DNA from: Clostridium merdae
GTDB lineage: Bacteria; Bacillota; Clostridia; Oscillospirales; Acutalibacteraceae
Assembly: GCF_900176635.1 (NCBI RefSeq)
Contig: NZ_FXLN01000004.1
Location: 310,001 to 374,000, forward strand
Length of the DNA: 64,000 nt
Direction: 5' to 3'
Part shown: positions 41,804-51,682 of the stretch, piece after piece
Layout: each line of letters starts with the position of its first letter
Numbering within the stretch: position 1 is the stretch's first letter
The notes under the pieces: model-generated
What the model saw: the letters and a program-made list of their open reading frames with translations, nothing else
Told to the model about the DNA's origin: nothing
Databases searched by the model: none
Position numbers and translations under genes: made by a program

Positions 41804-42904
41804 TTATTGTAATCCGTGGCGCAATCGGTAATCTGCCAGAAGAAGGTCTACCATACGACCATAGCTTTTTACTCCATCTTCCTGGCGATTTGCTTTTAAA
41901 TATGTGTCATTGGCTTTGCTTGCTACCTCCGCTACGGGGCCTTCAAAGCGCTTCCAGTATGCTTGGTTGGCAGCCAGGTCTTTTCGGGCTCCATCATTTA
42001 AAAGTGCATAAGTCTCTTTCCCAGCAGATTCATCTACAGAATAAAGAGAATTGTTTGCGTATAGAAATGCAAGCATAGTACCGGAATAAGCGAATACTTG
42101 GCTATTACTGTTTTGGCATGCTAGGTAAGCAATAAAATTGGCTTCATCCTCACGCATATAGCCTCGCACATGGCTTAGCTCATGCAGCATGGTAACGGGA
42201 ATGTTGTATGCGGGTGCATCTATATTCACATTGGATTCCACTGTAAAAGGAAAATAGATGCCTGTAATATTTAGGTATGACATCACACGCGATGCCATTA
42301 CGAGTTTTGGTTTACCATAGCCGCTTTTTAAAGTAGGGTATGTTTTCTCCATAGAATTCATAGTGATGCGGGCAGTTTCTGCCGCTTTATTTCGATCGGA
42401 AAGAATGGTTACGCCTTGATTATCGGTTTCTATGCCTACCCGTTCTTGATTTGCTCGTTGAGCTAGCTCTGTACAAAGCGCTTTTAATTCATCCGTAGAG
42501 GATGGGCGTACCGCCAGTCCTGTAACTTGCGCAAATGGATATCGGGAGTAGTTTAATCCGCAATTTAAGGTGAAACAAAGAGAGACAATACCCAACGCAC
42601 AAAATAGAGTTGCCATTGCGCGCCGCAGCCGCTCCTTGCGCTCCTGCTTATTGCGAATCAACTGTACAATTAGGCGTATCAATAAGACAGGAAGAAATAC
42701 AATTAAAATTGCCAAAATGCATTCCATAAGTGAAAACGGGAAGATGGAGCTGATTCGGTTAATTGTTAGTGAGAATAGTGGGTAGAGAGTCACACTGTAC
42801 CATTCAGACCAGTCTGGGTGTAATGAAAAGAGATATAATGCTACCAGAGAAATTGGTAGCATTAGGAAAAACCAGCTTCGTTTGTATGATATGAACTTTT
42901 TCAA
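41804..42904 (-). CDS. DUF3810 zinc-peptidase-like membrane protein
   Basis: 366 residues. Three hydrophobic helices near the N-terminus (about 8-28, 55-80, 97-117) are followed by an extracytoplasmic domain with MLHELSHVRGYMREDEANF near residue 238; HELSH is an HExxH zinc-peptidase motif with a downstream Glu. This is the DUF3810 layout. Substrate unknown. I chose TTG 42904, ten bases after AAAGGAG; the frame is open further to 42943. Confidence 0.85.
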   Translation of the reverse strand: MKKFISYKRSWFFLMLPISLVALYLFSLHPDWSEWYSVTLYPLFSLTINRISSIFPFSLMECILAILIVFLPVLLIRLIVQLIRNKQERKERLRRAMATLFCALGIVSLCFTLNCGLNYSRYPFAQVTGLAVRPSSTDELKALCTELAQRANQERVGIETDNQGVTILSDRNKAAETARITMNSMEKTYPTLKSGYGKPKLVMASRVMSYLNITGIYFPFTVESNVNIDAPAYNIPVTMLHELSHVRGYMREDEANFIAYLACQNSNSQVFAYSGTMLAFLYANNSLYSVDESAGKETYALLNDGARKDLAANQAYWKRFEGPVAEVASKANDTYLKANRQEDGVKSYGRMVDLLLADYRLRHGLQ

Positions 42905-43305
42905 TTCGTTTCTTCTCCTTTGATCGTTGCCTATCAATCCCACTAATGCAGTGCTTGACTAATTATAAAAAGTGTAAATATCTAAAAATGGATAGCGGCA
43001 TTTCTATTATACATTACAGATTGTTGCAAGTAAAAGAAAATAGTCTATTTTCCGTTTAGATTAATATTTTACTAAAAAAGTAAGTTCTCTTTTCTCGGTG
43101 AATCTGCTTACTATACGCTTGGCAAAAGCTGGTTAATTGTGATACAATAAAATTCGTAAATTAATCAAAATATTGTTACTGAGTTTGGTAGTGAAAAATA
43201 AAAAAAAATAGCGTTGCGTTCGCCTCCAAAAGGAAGAGAAATAGCTGCATGTTTCTAGACTAAGTATTAGAGGTAACGCTATAAACATCATTACGGGAGC
43301 AGGCC
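42905..43305. other. Gene-free interval with a distant inverted repeat
   Basis: A/T-rich divergent region. ATAGCGTT (43208-43215) and AACGCTAT (43275-43282) are a perfect 8-bp inverted repeat 59 bases apart, just upstream of the membrane glycosyltransferase-like gene; it could close a leader structure. No small ORF with a good RBS was seen. Confidence 0.45.
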
Positions 43306-45087
43306 ATGTTAAAATCTTTTACGCAGTCTCGTACAAAATTACTTCACAGTTTGCCTTATGTCGTCATCGTAGGGATGACGGTTTTATTTTTGGTCCGTTC
43401 CGTTTTTGGATTCGATTGGTCCGACGAAACCTACTATTTGGCGCTGCCTTATCGTTTTGCATTGGGTGACCGTCCGTTTTTGGATTCTTGGGATATTCAC
43501 CAAACCGGGGCTTTGCTGATTGCACCCATTTTATGGTTGTATCGTCTGGTGGTAGGGGATATGACCGGGGTCATTTTATTCATGCGGATATTCTATATTT
43601 GTGTGGATGCCCTTGTTGCTCTATTAGTATACCGCGCTGTATTCCGCTTGTTTCGCCGCAGAATGCCGGCATTGCTTTGCGCCGGTTTGTTTTTTTCATT
43701 TACCCCATTTGGAATTAATAATTTTTCTTATAACAGCATGGGATATCTGTTTACAGTTTCCGCCGCCATGTTGGTATTTATTTTGTATGGCGATTCATTT
43801 TCTATTCATGGGGCTTTTGTGATTGGCTCTCTCTCTGGAATTCTAATGGCGCTTGCCTGCATTTCCTATCCGTTTTTTATCATGGCGGTGCCGATTTTTT
43901 TATTAGCACTTTATCGAATTCGCCCTCGCGTGCGAAAGAATGGACTCGAGCCGGAATCACTTGCTCCGCTGTTTGGCATGCTTTGTGGAGGCGCTTTTCT
44001 ATTGTTCGTGGCAGGTGCGTATCTTTTGGTAGTAGGCGGCGGTATTTGGGGAATACATGATAATGTTAAATTCCTTTTTGAAGACCCGGAGCATACTTAC
44101 CAGAACCTGTTTGTGAAAACCTCACTGTTTTTGCAGGATTACCAGATGCTGACCATCCTTTCTTTATTAGAAATTACATTGTTAATTCTTATTTTATTGT
44201 CCCGCCAATTAAAAACTGAGCTGGATTTGGCACCGGTGCTGGAAGTAATGATTTGGATTTGTATGCCCCTTAGCCTAATTGTAAATGTTGGTATGGTGCT
44301 CATACAAACGGATTTGGTTTTTACCTCAAAGGTAAATTACATTCAGGCCTGCGCAGGGCTTTGGCCGCTCATACTTACCGCGTACCGTCCACAGCGCCGC
44401 AGTCGGATTGTTATTTGGATTTTATATTTGCCGTCACTGGTTCTTAGCTGGGCTGTTTATACTGCCAGCAATAATGGTATGACAGGTGCATCGTATATTT
44501 TAAACCTTTCCTCTTTGGCTTTGATTCTAATTGCTTACGATTTCTATACAGCGGAGAGGGAAGCGCCCGCTGCACGCCGCCGAATGCTGAAAACCCTTTG
44601 GGCGGCATTTGCAAGTTCGCTCGTGCTTTTGGTGCTGTGTAATACGGTAATGCGTGCTCAGGCTGTGTACCGAGATGAACCCATTGTGTATCTGCGTACA
44701 CAGCTCACCACAGGCCCAGCAAAAGGTCTATACACCACTCCGGCGGCAGCGGCTCGCTATACCGGCCTTGTGGAAGATATTCAAAATGCCGTGCCGTCAG
44801 GCGATGGGCGCGTTATGTTTAATGAGCTATTGCCTTTTGGTTATATGTGCAGCCAGCAACGACCCGCACCGCCATCGCTATGGCGCGTGGAGCTGCCGTC
44901 AAAACGAACAGAGGTATTCTTCCAGAAGAACCCGCAGAATCGCCCAGCACTTTTATATGTGGTAAAGGCGCCCTACGGTGTGAATAATGGAACACAGCCG
45001 GTAACGCAACGCATGGCTGAGCAAATGCTGGGTGGCTCAGTAGTTATGAAAGAAACGGAATATTCTTACCAATTTACCAGAAAATAA
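43306..45087 (+). CDS. Polytopic GT-C-like glycosyltransferase
   Basis: 593 residues with about 11-12 membrane helices and a C-terminal extracytoplasmic part (from about residue 445). The first external loop contains FDWSDETYYLALPYRFALGD near residue 35, then DSWDIHQTG; an acidic D-E motif in this loop is typical of lipid-linked-sugar GT-C transferases (PMT/ArnT-like). It probably glycosylates a surface polymer or protein. ATG 43306 follows GGGAGC. No sugar-nucleotide genes are adjacent. Confidence 0.7.
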   Translation: MLKSFTQSRTKLLHSLPYVVIVGMTVLFLVRSVFGFDWSDETYYLALPYRFALGDRPFLDSWDIHQTGALLIAPILWLYRLVVGDMTGVILFMRIFYICVDALVALLVYRAVFRLFRRRMPALLCAGLFFSFTPFGINNFSYNSMGYLFTVSAAMLVFILYGDSFSIHGAFVIGSLSGILMALACISYPFFIMAVPIFLLALYRIRPRVRKNGLEPESLAPLFGMLCGGAFLLFVAGAYLLVVGGGIWGIHDNVKFLFEDPEHTYQNLFVKTSLFLQDYQMLTILSLLEITLLILILLSRQLKTELDLAPVLEVMIWICMPLSLIVNVGMVLIQTDLVFTSKVNYIQACAGLWPLILTAYRPQRRSRIVIWILYLPSLVLSWAVYTASNNGMTGASYILNLSSLALILIAYDFYTAEREAPAARRRMLKTLWAAFASSLVLLVLCNTVMRAQAVYRDEPIVYLRTQLTTGPAKGLYTTPAAAARYTGLVEDIQNAVPSGDGRVMFNELLPFGYMCSQQRPAPPSLWRVELPSKRTEVFFQKNPQNRPALLYVVKAPYGVNNGTQPVTQRMAEQMLGGSVVMKETEYSYQFTRK

Positions 45088-45165
45088 GGATAGGGGCAGT
45101 TTGGAATATTTTATATTCCATTTACAAGCCAACGGAAATCGAGGAACGATCGAAGGGGACAACCG

Positions 45166-45660
45166 ATGGATTATTATCTGAACAGACATACCGAAGCAGG
45201 TGCCATTCTGTTTGATGTATATGACACAGCCGGTGCCTGTCTTTATGCGGTAGAAGGCGAATGGGGTTCGTTTGGGGGCAAAATGTTTCTAAAAGACACC
45301 TTTGGAGCCGAAATTGCCAAAATAAGCTGTGTAGGTATTCATGGCCTATGTAAATACAGTGTGCAAATTGGAGAGCAGGAGCAGCTCCGTGTTACGTATA
45401 ATTTAGCGTCATCGAGCAGCAGCTTAAAGCTGAGTAAAACCGATTGGAGTCTTCGCGGTGATTTATTGACCCGCTGCTTTGATGCGGTTGACGGCAAAGG
45501 AGTTGTGCGTATGACCCATGCGCCATGCTGGACCCCCAACGGGGACGGCTACGGAATACAGGTGGAACAACAGGCGGATGTACCGCTTGCACTGTGCCTT
45601 GCCGTTATTGTCGACAATGCCGCTTTGTGCGGTCCGGGGTGTGCAGTGCCTGCCAATTAA
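45166..45660 (+). CDS. LURP-one-related (YxjI/Tubby-like) protein
   Basis: 164 residues with a repeating beta pattern: FDVYDTAGACLYAVEGEWG, then LKDTFGAEIAKI, YSVQIGEQEQLRV, DWSLRGDLLTRCFDAVDGKG and GDGYGIQVEQQADVPLALCL with VIVDNA. This order matches the LURP-one-related family (Tubby-like barrel), of unknown function. No signal peptide. ATG 45166 after AAGGGGAC. It lies between the glycosyltransferase and valS. Confidence 0.75.
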   Translation: MDYYLNRHTEAGAILFDVYDTAGACLYAVEGEWGSFGGKMFLKDTFGAEIAKISCVGIHGLCKYSVQIGEQEQLRVTYNLASSSSSLKLSKTDWSLRGDLLTRCFDAVDGKGVVRMTHAPCWTPNGDGYGIQVEQQADVPLALCLAVIVDNAALCGPGCAVPAN

Positions 45661-45663
45661 GCA

Positions 45664-45785
45664 TTGACAAAGCCCCAGTGCGATGGGATAATATGAGAAA
45701 GATGCGAACAGCCGCGAAATGTCTTATTTTAAATTGGATTTTGTGGAAAACAGGGCGTGGGAATCCCCGCGCTTTGTGTTTTTCA
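45664..45785 (+). promoter_or_regulatory. valS promoter and leader hairpin
   Basis: TTGACA (45664-45669), 17-base spacer, GATAAT (45687-45692) give a leader of about 190 bases. GGGCGTGGG/CCCCGCGC at 45755-45775, followed by TTTGTGTTTTT, looks like an intrinsic terminator within the leader. The conserved T-box sequence (GGTGGNACCGCG) was looked for and not found, although valS genes of Firmicutes often have it. Confidence 0.55.
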
Positions 45786-45888
45786 AGCGGTAATTGTATC
45801 ATAATTTGCACCCATTATACCGGGCATTTTGCCCGTTTGGCGTTTTATGGTGCCGCCTTTATTTGGATCGATTTTAGGAGGAAACACA

Positions 45889-48522
45889 ATGAGCAAGGAG
45901 CTTGCGAAAACGTACGAGCCGCAGGAGGTAGAGGACAGAATTTATCAATTCTGGCTTTCTGGCGGCTATTTTCACGCGGAGGTGGACCCGAAGAAAGACC
46001 CGTATACCATTGTCATTCCACCGCCGAATATTACCGGCCAGCTTCATATGGGGCATGCACTGGATGAAACCTTGCAGGATATTTTAATTCGTTGGCGTAG
46101 AATGCAGGGCTACTCTGCACTTTGGCTGCCGGGTACCGACCATGCTTCCATTGCAACGGAAGCAAAAATTGTAGAGGCTATGCGCAAAGAAGGAATCACG
46201 AAGGAAGAAATCGGTCGTGAAGAATTCTTAAAGCGTGCTTGGGAATGGAAAGATAAGTACGGCGGTACCATTATAGGTCAGCTTAAAAAATTGGGTTGCT
46301 CCTGCGATTGGGAGCGTGAGCGCTTTACATTAGATGATGGCTGCTCCGAAGCAGTAAGTGAAGTCTTTTTACACCTGTACGAAAAAGGCTTGATTTACCG
46401 CGGCGAGCGTATTATCAACTGGTGCCCACATTGCCGTACTTCTATTTCTGACGCAGAGGTAGAGTTCAGCGAGCATGAGGGTAACTTCTGGCACCTTCGC
46501 TACCCGCTTAGTGATGGCTCCGGCGACATTCATCTTGCCACGACACGCCCAGAGACAATGCTAGGTGATACTGCTATTGCCGTTCACCCGGATGACGAGC
46601 GTTACCAGCACATGATTGGTAAGACCGTGATTCTTCCGCTGGTTGGCAAAGAGATTCCGATTATTGCAGATACTTATGTTGAACCCGAATTTGGAACCGG
46701 TGTAGTAAAAATTACACCCGCGCATGACCCGAACGACTTTGAGGTTGGTCTGCGCCATAATCTGCCTGTAATCAACGTGATGGATGAAGCGGGTATCATC
46801 AATGAAAACGGCGGAAAATACCAAGGGTTAGACCGCCTGGAGGCCAGAAAGCAAATTGTCAAAGAGTTGGACGAGCAGGGCTTCCTGCTGAAAGTGGAGC
46901 CCATTAAGCATAATGTTGGTTCTTGCTACCGCTGCTCTACCGTAGTTGAGCCGCGTGTTTCAAAGCAGTGGTTTGTGAAAATGCAGCCTATGGCAAAGCC
47001 GGCAATTGACCGTGTACGGGATGGAGAAGTTAAATTCGTTCCCGAGCGTTTTGAAAAGATTTACTACCATTGGATGGAGAACATCCGTGATTGGTGTATT
47101 TCTCGCCAGCTTTGGTGGGGTCATCGTATTCCGGCTTGGTATTGTGCCGGTTGCGGAGAGATGATTGTTGCCAAGGAAGCACCTGGCACTTGCTCTAAGT
47201 GCGGCAGCCACCACCTGCACCAAGACCCCGATACGCTCGACACCTGGTTTTCTTCTGCTTTGTGGCCTTTCTCTACTCTTGGCTGGCCGAATAACACCGA
47301 AGACTTGAAATATTTCTACCCAACCAACACCTTGGTAACGGGTTACGATATTATCTTCTTCTGGGTAGCTCGCATGATTTTCTCTGCAATTGAGCAAACC
47401 GATCAAGTCCCGTTTAATACGGTTCTTATTCACGGTTTGGTGCGTGACGCACAGGGACGCAAAATGTCGAAATCCCTTGGTAACGGTATTGACCCTCTGG
47501 AGGTTATTGCAGACTTTGGCGCAGACGCCCTGCGCTTTACGCTCGCAACCGGCAACAGCCCGGGCAACGACATGCGTTTTTCAGATGATAAGGTTGGCGC
47601 AAGCCGCAACTTTGCCAATAAAATTTGGAATGCTGCTCGCTTTATCCGCATGAATATTGAAGATCATGAGGTGGAAAACCGCCTGCCGGAACACCTCACA
47701 CAGGCAGACCGCTGGATTATCGGTACCTTCCATGAGGTTGCCAAAGAAATCACCGAGAATCTTGAGAAATTTGAGCTTGGCATCGCTGTGCAGAAGCTCT
47801 ACGATTTCTTATGGGATGATTTCTGTGACTGGTATATTGAAATTGCTAAAATCCGTATGCAGGGTGAGGACGAGCAAACCGCTCAAAGTGCTCGCCAGGT
47901 TTTGGTATGGGTAATGTCGAATACACTCAAGCTCATGCACCCGTTCATGCCGTTTATTACGGAAGAAATCTGGCAGTCACTGCCCCATGAGGGCGACTCC
48001 ATCATGGTTTCTAAGTGGCCGGAATATAAGCCGGAGCTGAGCTTTGAGCAGGATCGAATAGAGATGCAGCGCGTTATGGATGCCATTCGTGCTGTTCGTA
48101 ACCGCCGTGCGGAAATGAACGTGCCGCCGTCACGCAAGGCGCACCTCTCCGTTGCGGTAACCGGTACTGCGGCAGATACGTTCCGTGCGAATGTTGATGT
48201 GATTTCACGCCTTGCATATGCGAGCCAGATTGAAATTGCAGATGCTTGGAATTTGCCGGATGCCGTTACCATTGTTACGGATGCCGCAACTCTTTATATC
48301 CCCACCGATGAGCTTGTAGATAAAAAGGCAGAACTTGCAAGGCTTGAAAAAGAATTGGAGTCTGTACAAAAACAGCTGGATTCCGCCGAAGCGAAGCTGA
48401 AAAATGACACTTTTATGTCTAAGGCACCAGACAATGTAGTGGATGGTGTTCGTAAAAATGCGGAAAAGCTGGCAGAGAAAGCCGCTGGTATCCGTTTGGC
48501 AATCCAAAATCTAAGCAAATAA
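45889..48522 (+). CDS. valS: Valyl-tRNA synthetase
   Basis: 877 residues, class I aminoacyl-tRNA synthetase. The HIGH motif is HMGH in PNITGQLHMGHALDE near residue 50, and KMSKS is in RKMSKSLGNG near 524. The editing (CP1) domain lies between and includes TTRPETMLGDTAIAVHP. A coiled-coil arm (ELARLEKELESVQKQLDS) ends the protein, as in bacterial ValRS. ATG 45889 has AGGAGG with good spacing. A hairpin (GGTGCAGCC/GGCTGCACC, 48542-48571) with only a short T-run separates it from folC, so partial read-through is likely. Confidence 0.97.
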   Translation: MSKELAKTYEPQEVEDRIYQFWLSGGYFHAEVDPKKDPYTIVIPPPNITGQLHMGHALDETLQDILIRWRRMQGYSALWLPGTDHASIATEAKIVEAMRKEGITKEEIGREEFLKRAWEWKDKYGGTIIGQLKKLGCSCDWERERFTLDDGCSEAVSEVFLHLYEKGLIYRGERIINWCPHCRTSISDAEVEFSEHEGNFWHLRYPLSDGSGDIHLATTRPETMLGDTAIAVHPDDERYQHMIGKTVILPLVGKEIPIIADTYVEPEFGTGVVKITPAHDPNDFEVGLRHNLPVINVMDEAGIINENGGKYQGLDRLEARKQIVKELDEQGFLLKVEPIKHNVGSCYRCSTVVEPRVSKQWFVKMQPMAKPAIDRVRDGEVKFVPERFEKIYYHWMENIRDWCISRQLWWGHRIPAWYCAGCGEMIVAKEAPGTCSKCGSHHLHQDPDTLDTWFSSALWPFSTLGWPNNTEDLKYFYPTNTLVTGYDIIFFWVARMIFSAIEQTDQVPFNTVLIHGLVRDAQGRKMSKSLGNGIDPLEVIADFGADALRFTLATGNSPGNDMRFSDDKVGASRNFANKIWNAARFIRMNIEDHEVENRLPEHLTQADRWIIGTFHEVAKEITENLEKFELGIAVQKLYDFLWDDFCDWYIEIAKIRMQGEDEQTAQSARQVLVWVMSNTLKLMHPFMPFITEEIWQSLPHEGDSIMVSKWPEYKPELSFEQDRIEMQRVMDAIRAVRNRRAEMNVPPSRKAHLSVAVTGTAADTFRANVDVISRLAYASQIEIADAWNLPDAVTIVTDAATLYIPTDELVDKKAELARLEKELESVQKQLDSAEAKLKNDTFMSKAPDNVVDGVRKNAEKLAEKAAGIRLAIQNLSK

Positions 48523-48603
48523 AAACGAACCGATTCATTCGGGTGCAGCCGCCATTTTGGGTGGCTGCACCTTAATGGCGAATGGTCGAAAAGGGGACGC
48601 ATC

Positions 48604-49905
48604 ATGACATATCAAGAAGCGCTGGAACAAATATCCTCACAAGCTAAATTTGGCATTAAGCCGGGACTTGAGCGTATGGTCAAGTTGCTGGGTAAAATGG
48701 GCAATCCGCAGGATCGCCTTAAGTTTGTGCATGTAGCGGGCACCAATGGCAAGGGCTCCACCTGCGCGCTGCTTTCTTCTGTGTTGACTGCGGCGGGCTA
48801 TAAAACAGGTTTGTATATTTCCCCCTATATTATTGAATTCCGCGAGCGTATGCAGATTTGCGGGCAGATGATTCCGGAGGAAGAGCTTGCTTCGCTAACG
48901 GAAGAGCTTCTCCCACTGATTCATGAGATGGAGCAAGAGGGCGATTCCCTGACGGAATTTGAGTTTATTACGGCAATGGCCATGGAATGGTTTGCCCGCA
49001 GTAATTGCGATATCGTTGTTCTGGAGGTTGGCCTTGGTGGTCTTTTTGACGCAACTAATTTGATTAAAACACCTCTTGTGTCGGTAATTATGTCTATTTC
49101 GCTTGATCATACCGGCGTTCTTGGCGATACGGTCGAAAAAATTGCATTTCAAAAGGCTGGGATCATCAAAGAAGATGGCGATACCGTTGTTTTTCCACGG
49201 CAGGAGTACGGTGCCATGGAGGTTATCCGTGAAGTGGCTCGCCAGCATAACAATGGTTTCTGCGTAGCAGAGCCGGAGGAAATGGAGAATATCGAAAGCG
49301 ACCTGTTTGGTACGCGTTTTGTTTACCGTGGTGAATCCATGCAAATGCCGCTCATTGGCGAGCACCAAGTGCTCAACGCGGCAACCGTTTTGGCCGTTTT
49401 AGGTGTATTGCGCCGAAAAGGATTTCAGCTACCCTTGCCCATGGTGGCAAAGGGATTTGCGCAGGTTGCGTTCCCCGCACGTTTGGAGCTGCTCTCGAAA
49501 AATCCTATCTTTTTACTGGATGGTGCTCATAACCCCAATGGAGTGCAGGCGCTGGCAGCTGCCTTGCGGCAGTATCTCTCTGGCCACAGAATTACAGCGA
49601 TTATGGGAATGCTGGCAGACAAAGACAGCCACGCTTCAATTGGCTATTTAAACGGCCTGCTTGACCAGGTGTATACGCTTACTCCCGACAATCCCCGTGC
49701 AATGCAGGCGGAGGAGTTTGCCTCACTCTGGCAGGACATGGGTGTTTCTGCCAAAGCAGCAGAATCCCCCAGGCGTGCTGTGGAGCTAGCTCTAGAGCAT
49801 GCGGGCAATGACGGTGCGATTGTTGTGTGCGGTTCACTTTACCTTGCAGCAGAAATTCGGCCAATTGCAATTGAAATTTTAAAAGAGAAGTCTCCATCCG
49901 CATAA
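48604..49905 (+). CDS. folC: Folylpolyglutamate synthase / dihydrofolate synthase
   Basis: 433 residues, Mur-ligase superfamily. The P-loop is HVAGTNGKGSTCALL near residue 44, then LTEFEFITAMA near 116, VVLEVGLGGLFDATN near 138 and the Mur-ligase C-domain motif LDGAHNPNGVQAL near 306. It adds glutamates to folates in the cytoplasm. ATG 48604 after AAAAGGGG. The valS-folC order is the classical Firmicutes arrangement. Confidence 0.96.
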   Translation: MTYQEALEQISSQAKFGIKPGLERMVKLLGKMGNPQDRLKFVHVAGTNGKGSTCALLSSVLTAAGYKTGLYISPYIIEFRERMQICGQMIPEEELASLTEELLPLIHEMEQEGDSLTEFEFITAMAMEWFARSNCDIVVLEVGLGGLFDATNLIKTPLVSVIMSISLDHTGVLGDTVEKIAFQKAGIIKEDGDTVVFPRQEYGAMEVIREVARQHNNGFCVAEPEEMENIESDLFGTRFVYRGESMQMPLIGEHQVLNAATVLAVLGVLRRKGFQLPLPMVAKGFAQVAFPARLELLSKNPIFLLDGAHNPNGVQALAAALRQYLSGHRITAIMGMLADKDSHASIGYLNGLLDQVYTLTPDNPRAMQAEEFASLWQDMGVSAKAAESPRRAVELALEHAGNDGAIVVCGSLYLAAEIRPIAIEILKEKSPSA

Positions 49906-49923
49906 TTCGAGTAAAATTTTACC

Positions 49924-49962
49924 AGTTAACCTCTATCCTTATGGGTAGAGGTTTTTTTATTT
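49924..49962 (+). terminator. Terminator of folC
   Basis: ACCTCTATCC/GGGTAGAGGT stem followed by TTTTTTT. Confidence 0.88.
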
Positions 49963-50125
49963 CCCGCAGTAGTTTTCCGGGAATGGGACATGCTGTTTCC
50001 CTATCAGTAATAATCCAGAATAAGCTCTAAATTTGTCGAGATTTATTTTATAAAGCATGAATATTTAGAATATTCTGGAAAGAATAAAGAAGAAAACAAT
50101 GCGGGTAAATCCGGGAGGAAGAAAC

Positions 50126-50464
50126 ATGAATGATGTCAGGCTGATTTTAAAGGAAGGCACACTCACAGCCCTTCTCAGTGGTGAAATCGACCATCATAAT
50201 GCCCGGGGTATTCGGGAAGCCATTGATGAAACGGCTGGAAAAACAAAACCGAAGGAGCTAATTTTGGATTTCTCCAGAGTCCAGTTTATGGACAGCTCAG
50301 GAGTAGGGCTCATTATGGGTCGTTACCGGCTTATGCAAGTGCTAGGGGGGGCCGTCACCATTGCAAACCTGCCGCAGAAAGTGGAAAAGGTGGTATCTAT
50401 GGCGGGGTTGGACAAGCTGGTGAAATTTGAAAAAGGAGTGGTATACCGTGAAACCGATGAATGA
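50126..50464 (+). CDS. spoIIAA: Anti-sigma F factor antagonist SpoIIAA
   Basis: 112-residue STAS protein. The phosphorylated serine is in FMDSSGVGLIMGRY near residue 57. Unphosphorylated SpoIIAA binds SpoIIAB and frees SigF in the forespore. ATG 50126 after GGGAGGAAG. First gene of spoIIAA-spoIIAB-sigF; overlaps spoIIAB by 17 bases. The upstream 200 bases are A/T rich; a SigH promoter is expected here, but I could not identify one firmly. Confidence 0.95.
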   Translation: MNDVRLILKEGTLTALLSGEIDHHNARGIREAIDETAGKTKPKELILDFSRVQFMDSSGVGLIMGRYRLMQVLGGAVTIANLPQKVEKVVSMAGLDKLVKFEKGVVYRETDE

Positions 50465-50891
50465 AATGAACGTGTCCTTTTTAAGCTGTTCTGCAAATGA
50501 AAGCTTTGCGCGGGCGGTTGTTTCTGCCTTTGTGGCGCAAATGGACCCAACCATTGATGAGATTTCAGACATTAAAACGGCTGTTTCGGAAGCAGTAACC
50601 AATTGCATTGTACATGCGTACAAAGATACACTGGGCATGATTTACATATCTGCTAAGCTGTTTGAAGACGGTGCAGTGCAAATTCGTATTCGTGATAAGG
50701 GCTGTGGTATTGAAGACGTAACTAAGGCGAGAGAGCCGCTGTTTACTACGGGCGGTGAAGAGCGTGCCGGGCTGGGCTTTGCTGTGATGGAGAGCTTTAT
50801 GGATGCCGTCGGCGTTACGTCGCGCGTGCAAAAGGGCACTACGGTTACGTTAAAGAAGAAGCTGGCCCGCAGGCGGGCTTTGAATGATTGA
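50448..50891 (+). CDS. spoIIAB: Anti-sigma F factor / serine kinase SpoIIAB
   Basis: 147 residues of the GHKL ATPase fold. ATP-binding motifs: the N-box EAVTNCIVHAY near residue 47, the G1-box DKGCGI near 84 and the G2-box RAGLGFAVMESFMD near 105. It binds SigF and phosphorylates SpoIIAA. GTG 50448 is supported by AAAGGAG nine bases upstream. It overlaps both neighbours, implying coupled translation. Confidence 0.96.
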   Translation: MKPMNEMNVSFLSCSANESFARAVVSAFVAQMDPTIDEISDIKTAVSEAVTNCIVHAYKDTLGMIYISAKLFEDGAVQIRIRDKGCGIEDVTKAREPLFTTGGEERAGLGFAVMESFMDAVGVTSRVQKGTTVTLKKKLARRRALND

Positions 50892-51540
50892 CCGTGACCG
50901 CATGATCAGCGAAAACATTGGGCTGGTGCACGCGTGTGCCAAACGCTTTAAGGCGCGCGGTGTAGAGTATGAAGATTTATTTCAGGCGGGATGTATGGGG
51001 CTGGTCAAGGCGGTCGATCATTTTGAAGAAGAACGTGGGCTGCGTTTTTCTACCTATGCTGTGCCGGTTATTCTCGGCGAAATGCGCCGTCTGTTTCGAG
51101 ACGGCGGCAGTATTAAGGTAGGGCGCTCGCTCAAAGAGCTATCCCTAAAAGCAACAAGAGCGACGGCAGAGTTTAATCGTATTCATGGTAGAACCCCAAC
51201 CATTGGGGAATTGGCAGCGGTGCTTGGGGTGGAAATTACTGAAGCAGCGCAGGCGGTAAATGCTGGTCAACAACCGCTTTCGCTTACAGCGGGAGACGAT
51301 GAAGGCGGCGGGCAAATCGATGTGCCGGTAGAAGCGCCGGATGAACGTATCTCAGAGCTGTTGTCTTTGCAGCAGGTAATTGGAGAACTGGAGCCCAAGG
51401 ATCGAAGTATTATTGTCTACCGTTACTTTAAAAGCCAAACGCAGGCGCAAACAGCCGAAGCCTTGGGAATGACTCAGGTGCAGGTTTCTCGCAGAGAAAA
51501 GGTGATTTTACGAGGACTGCGAGAAAAATTGTTAGAATAA
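50884..51540 (+). CDS. sigF: Forespore sigma factor SigF
   Basis: 218 residues. Region 2 is clear (ARGVEYEDLFQAGCMGLVKA, then RFSTYAVPVILGEMRRLFRD), region 3 around GRTPTIGELAAVLGV and region 4 ends with QTAEALGMTQVQVSRREK. In B. subtilis SigF is the first compartment-specific sporulation sigma factor. ATG 50884 overlaps spoIIAB by eight bases. The operon ends at a strong inverted repeat (51566-51612). This is the best single evidence that the organism forms endospores. Confidence 0.95.
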   Translation: MIDRDRMISENIGLVHACAKRFKARGVEYEDLFQAGCMGLVKAVDHFEEERGLRFSTYAVPVILGEMRRLFRDGGSIKVGRSLKELSLKATRATAEFNRIHGRTPTIGELAAVLGVEITEAAQAVNAGQQPLSLTAGDDEGGGQIDVPVEAPDERISELLSLQQVIGELEPKDRSIIVYRYFKSQTQAQTAEALGMTQVQVSRREKVILRGLREKLLE

Positions 51541-51565
51541 CTAAAAAATTGTATAAATATTTAAA

Positions 51566-51612
51566 TAGCAGGATATAAAATACATTGTTGTATTTTATAT
51601 CCTGCTATTAAA
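51566..51612. terminator. Terminator of the spoIIA operon
   Basis: TAGCAGGATATAAAATACA pairs perfectly with TGTATTTTATATCCTGCTA; AT-rich on both sides, followed by TTAAAAT. Confidence 0.75.
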
Positions 51613-51682
51613 ATGAAGCGAAAGAAAGTAAACTAATAGTAAGATTTTTGTATCGTATTATCTACGGTTGGAGGTGGGTTTA

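Noticed and set aside
45699..45888. T-box riboswitch upstream of valS
   Set aside because: GGTGCCGCC at about 45850 resembles the T-box core only in part; the conserved GGNACCGCG and the following antiterminator pairing are missing.
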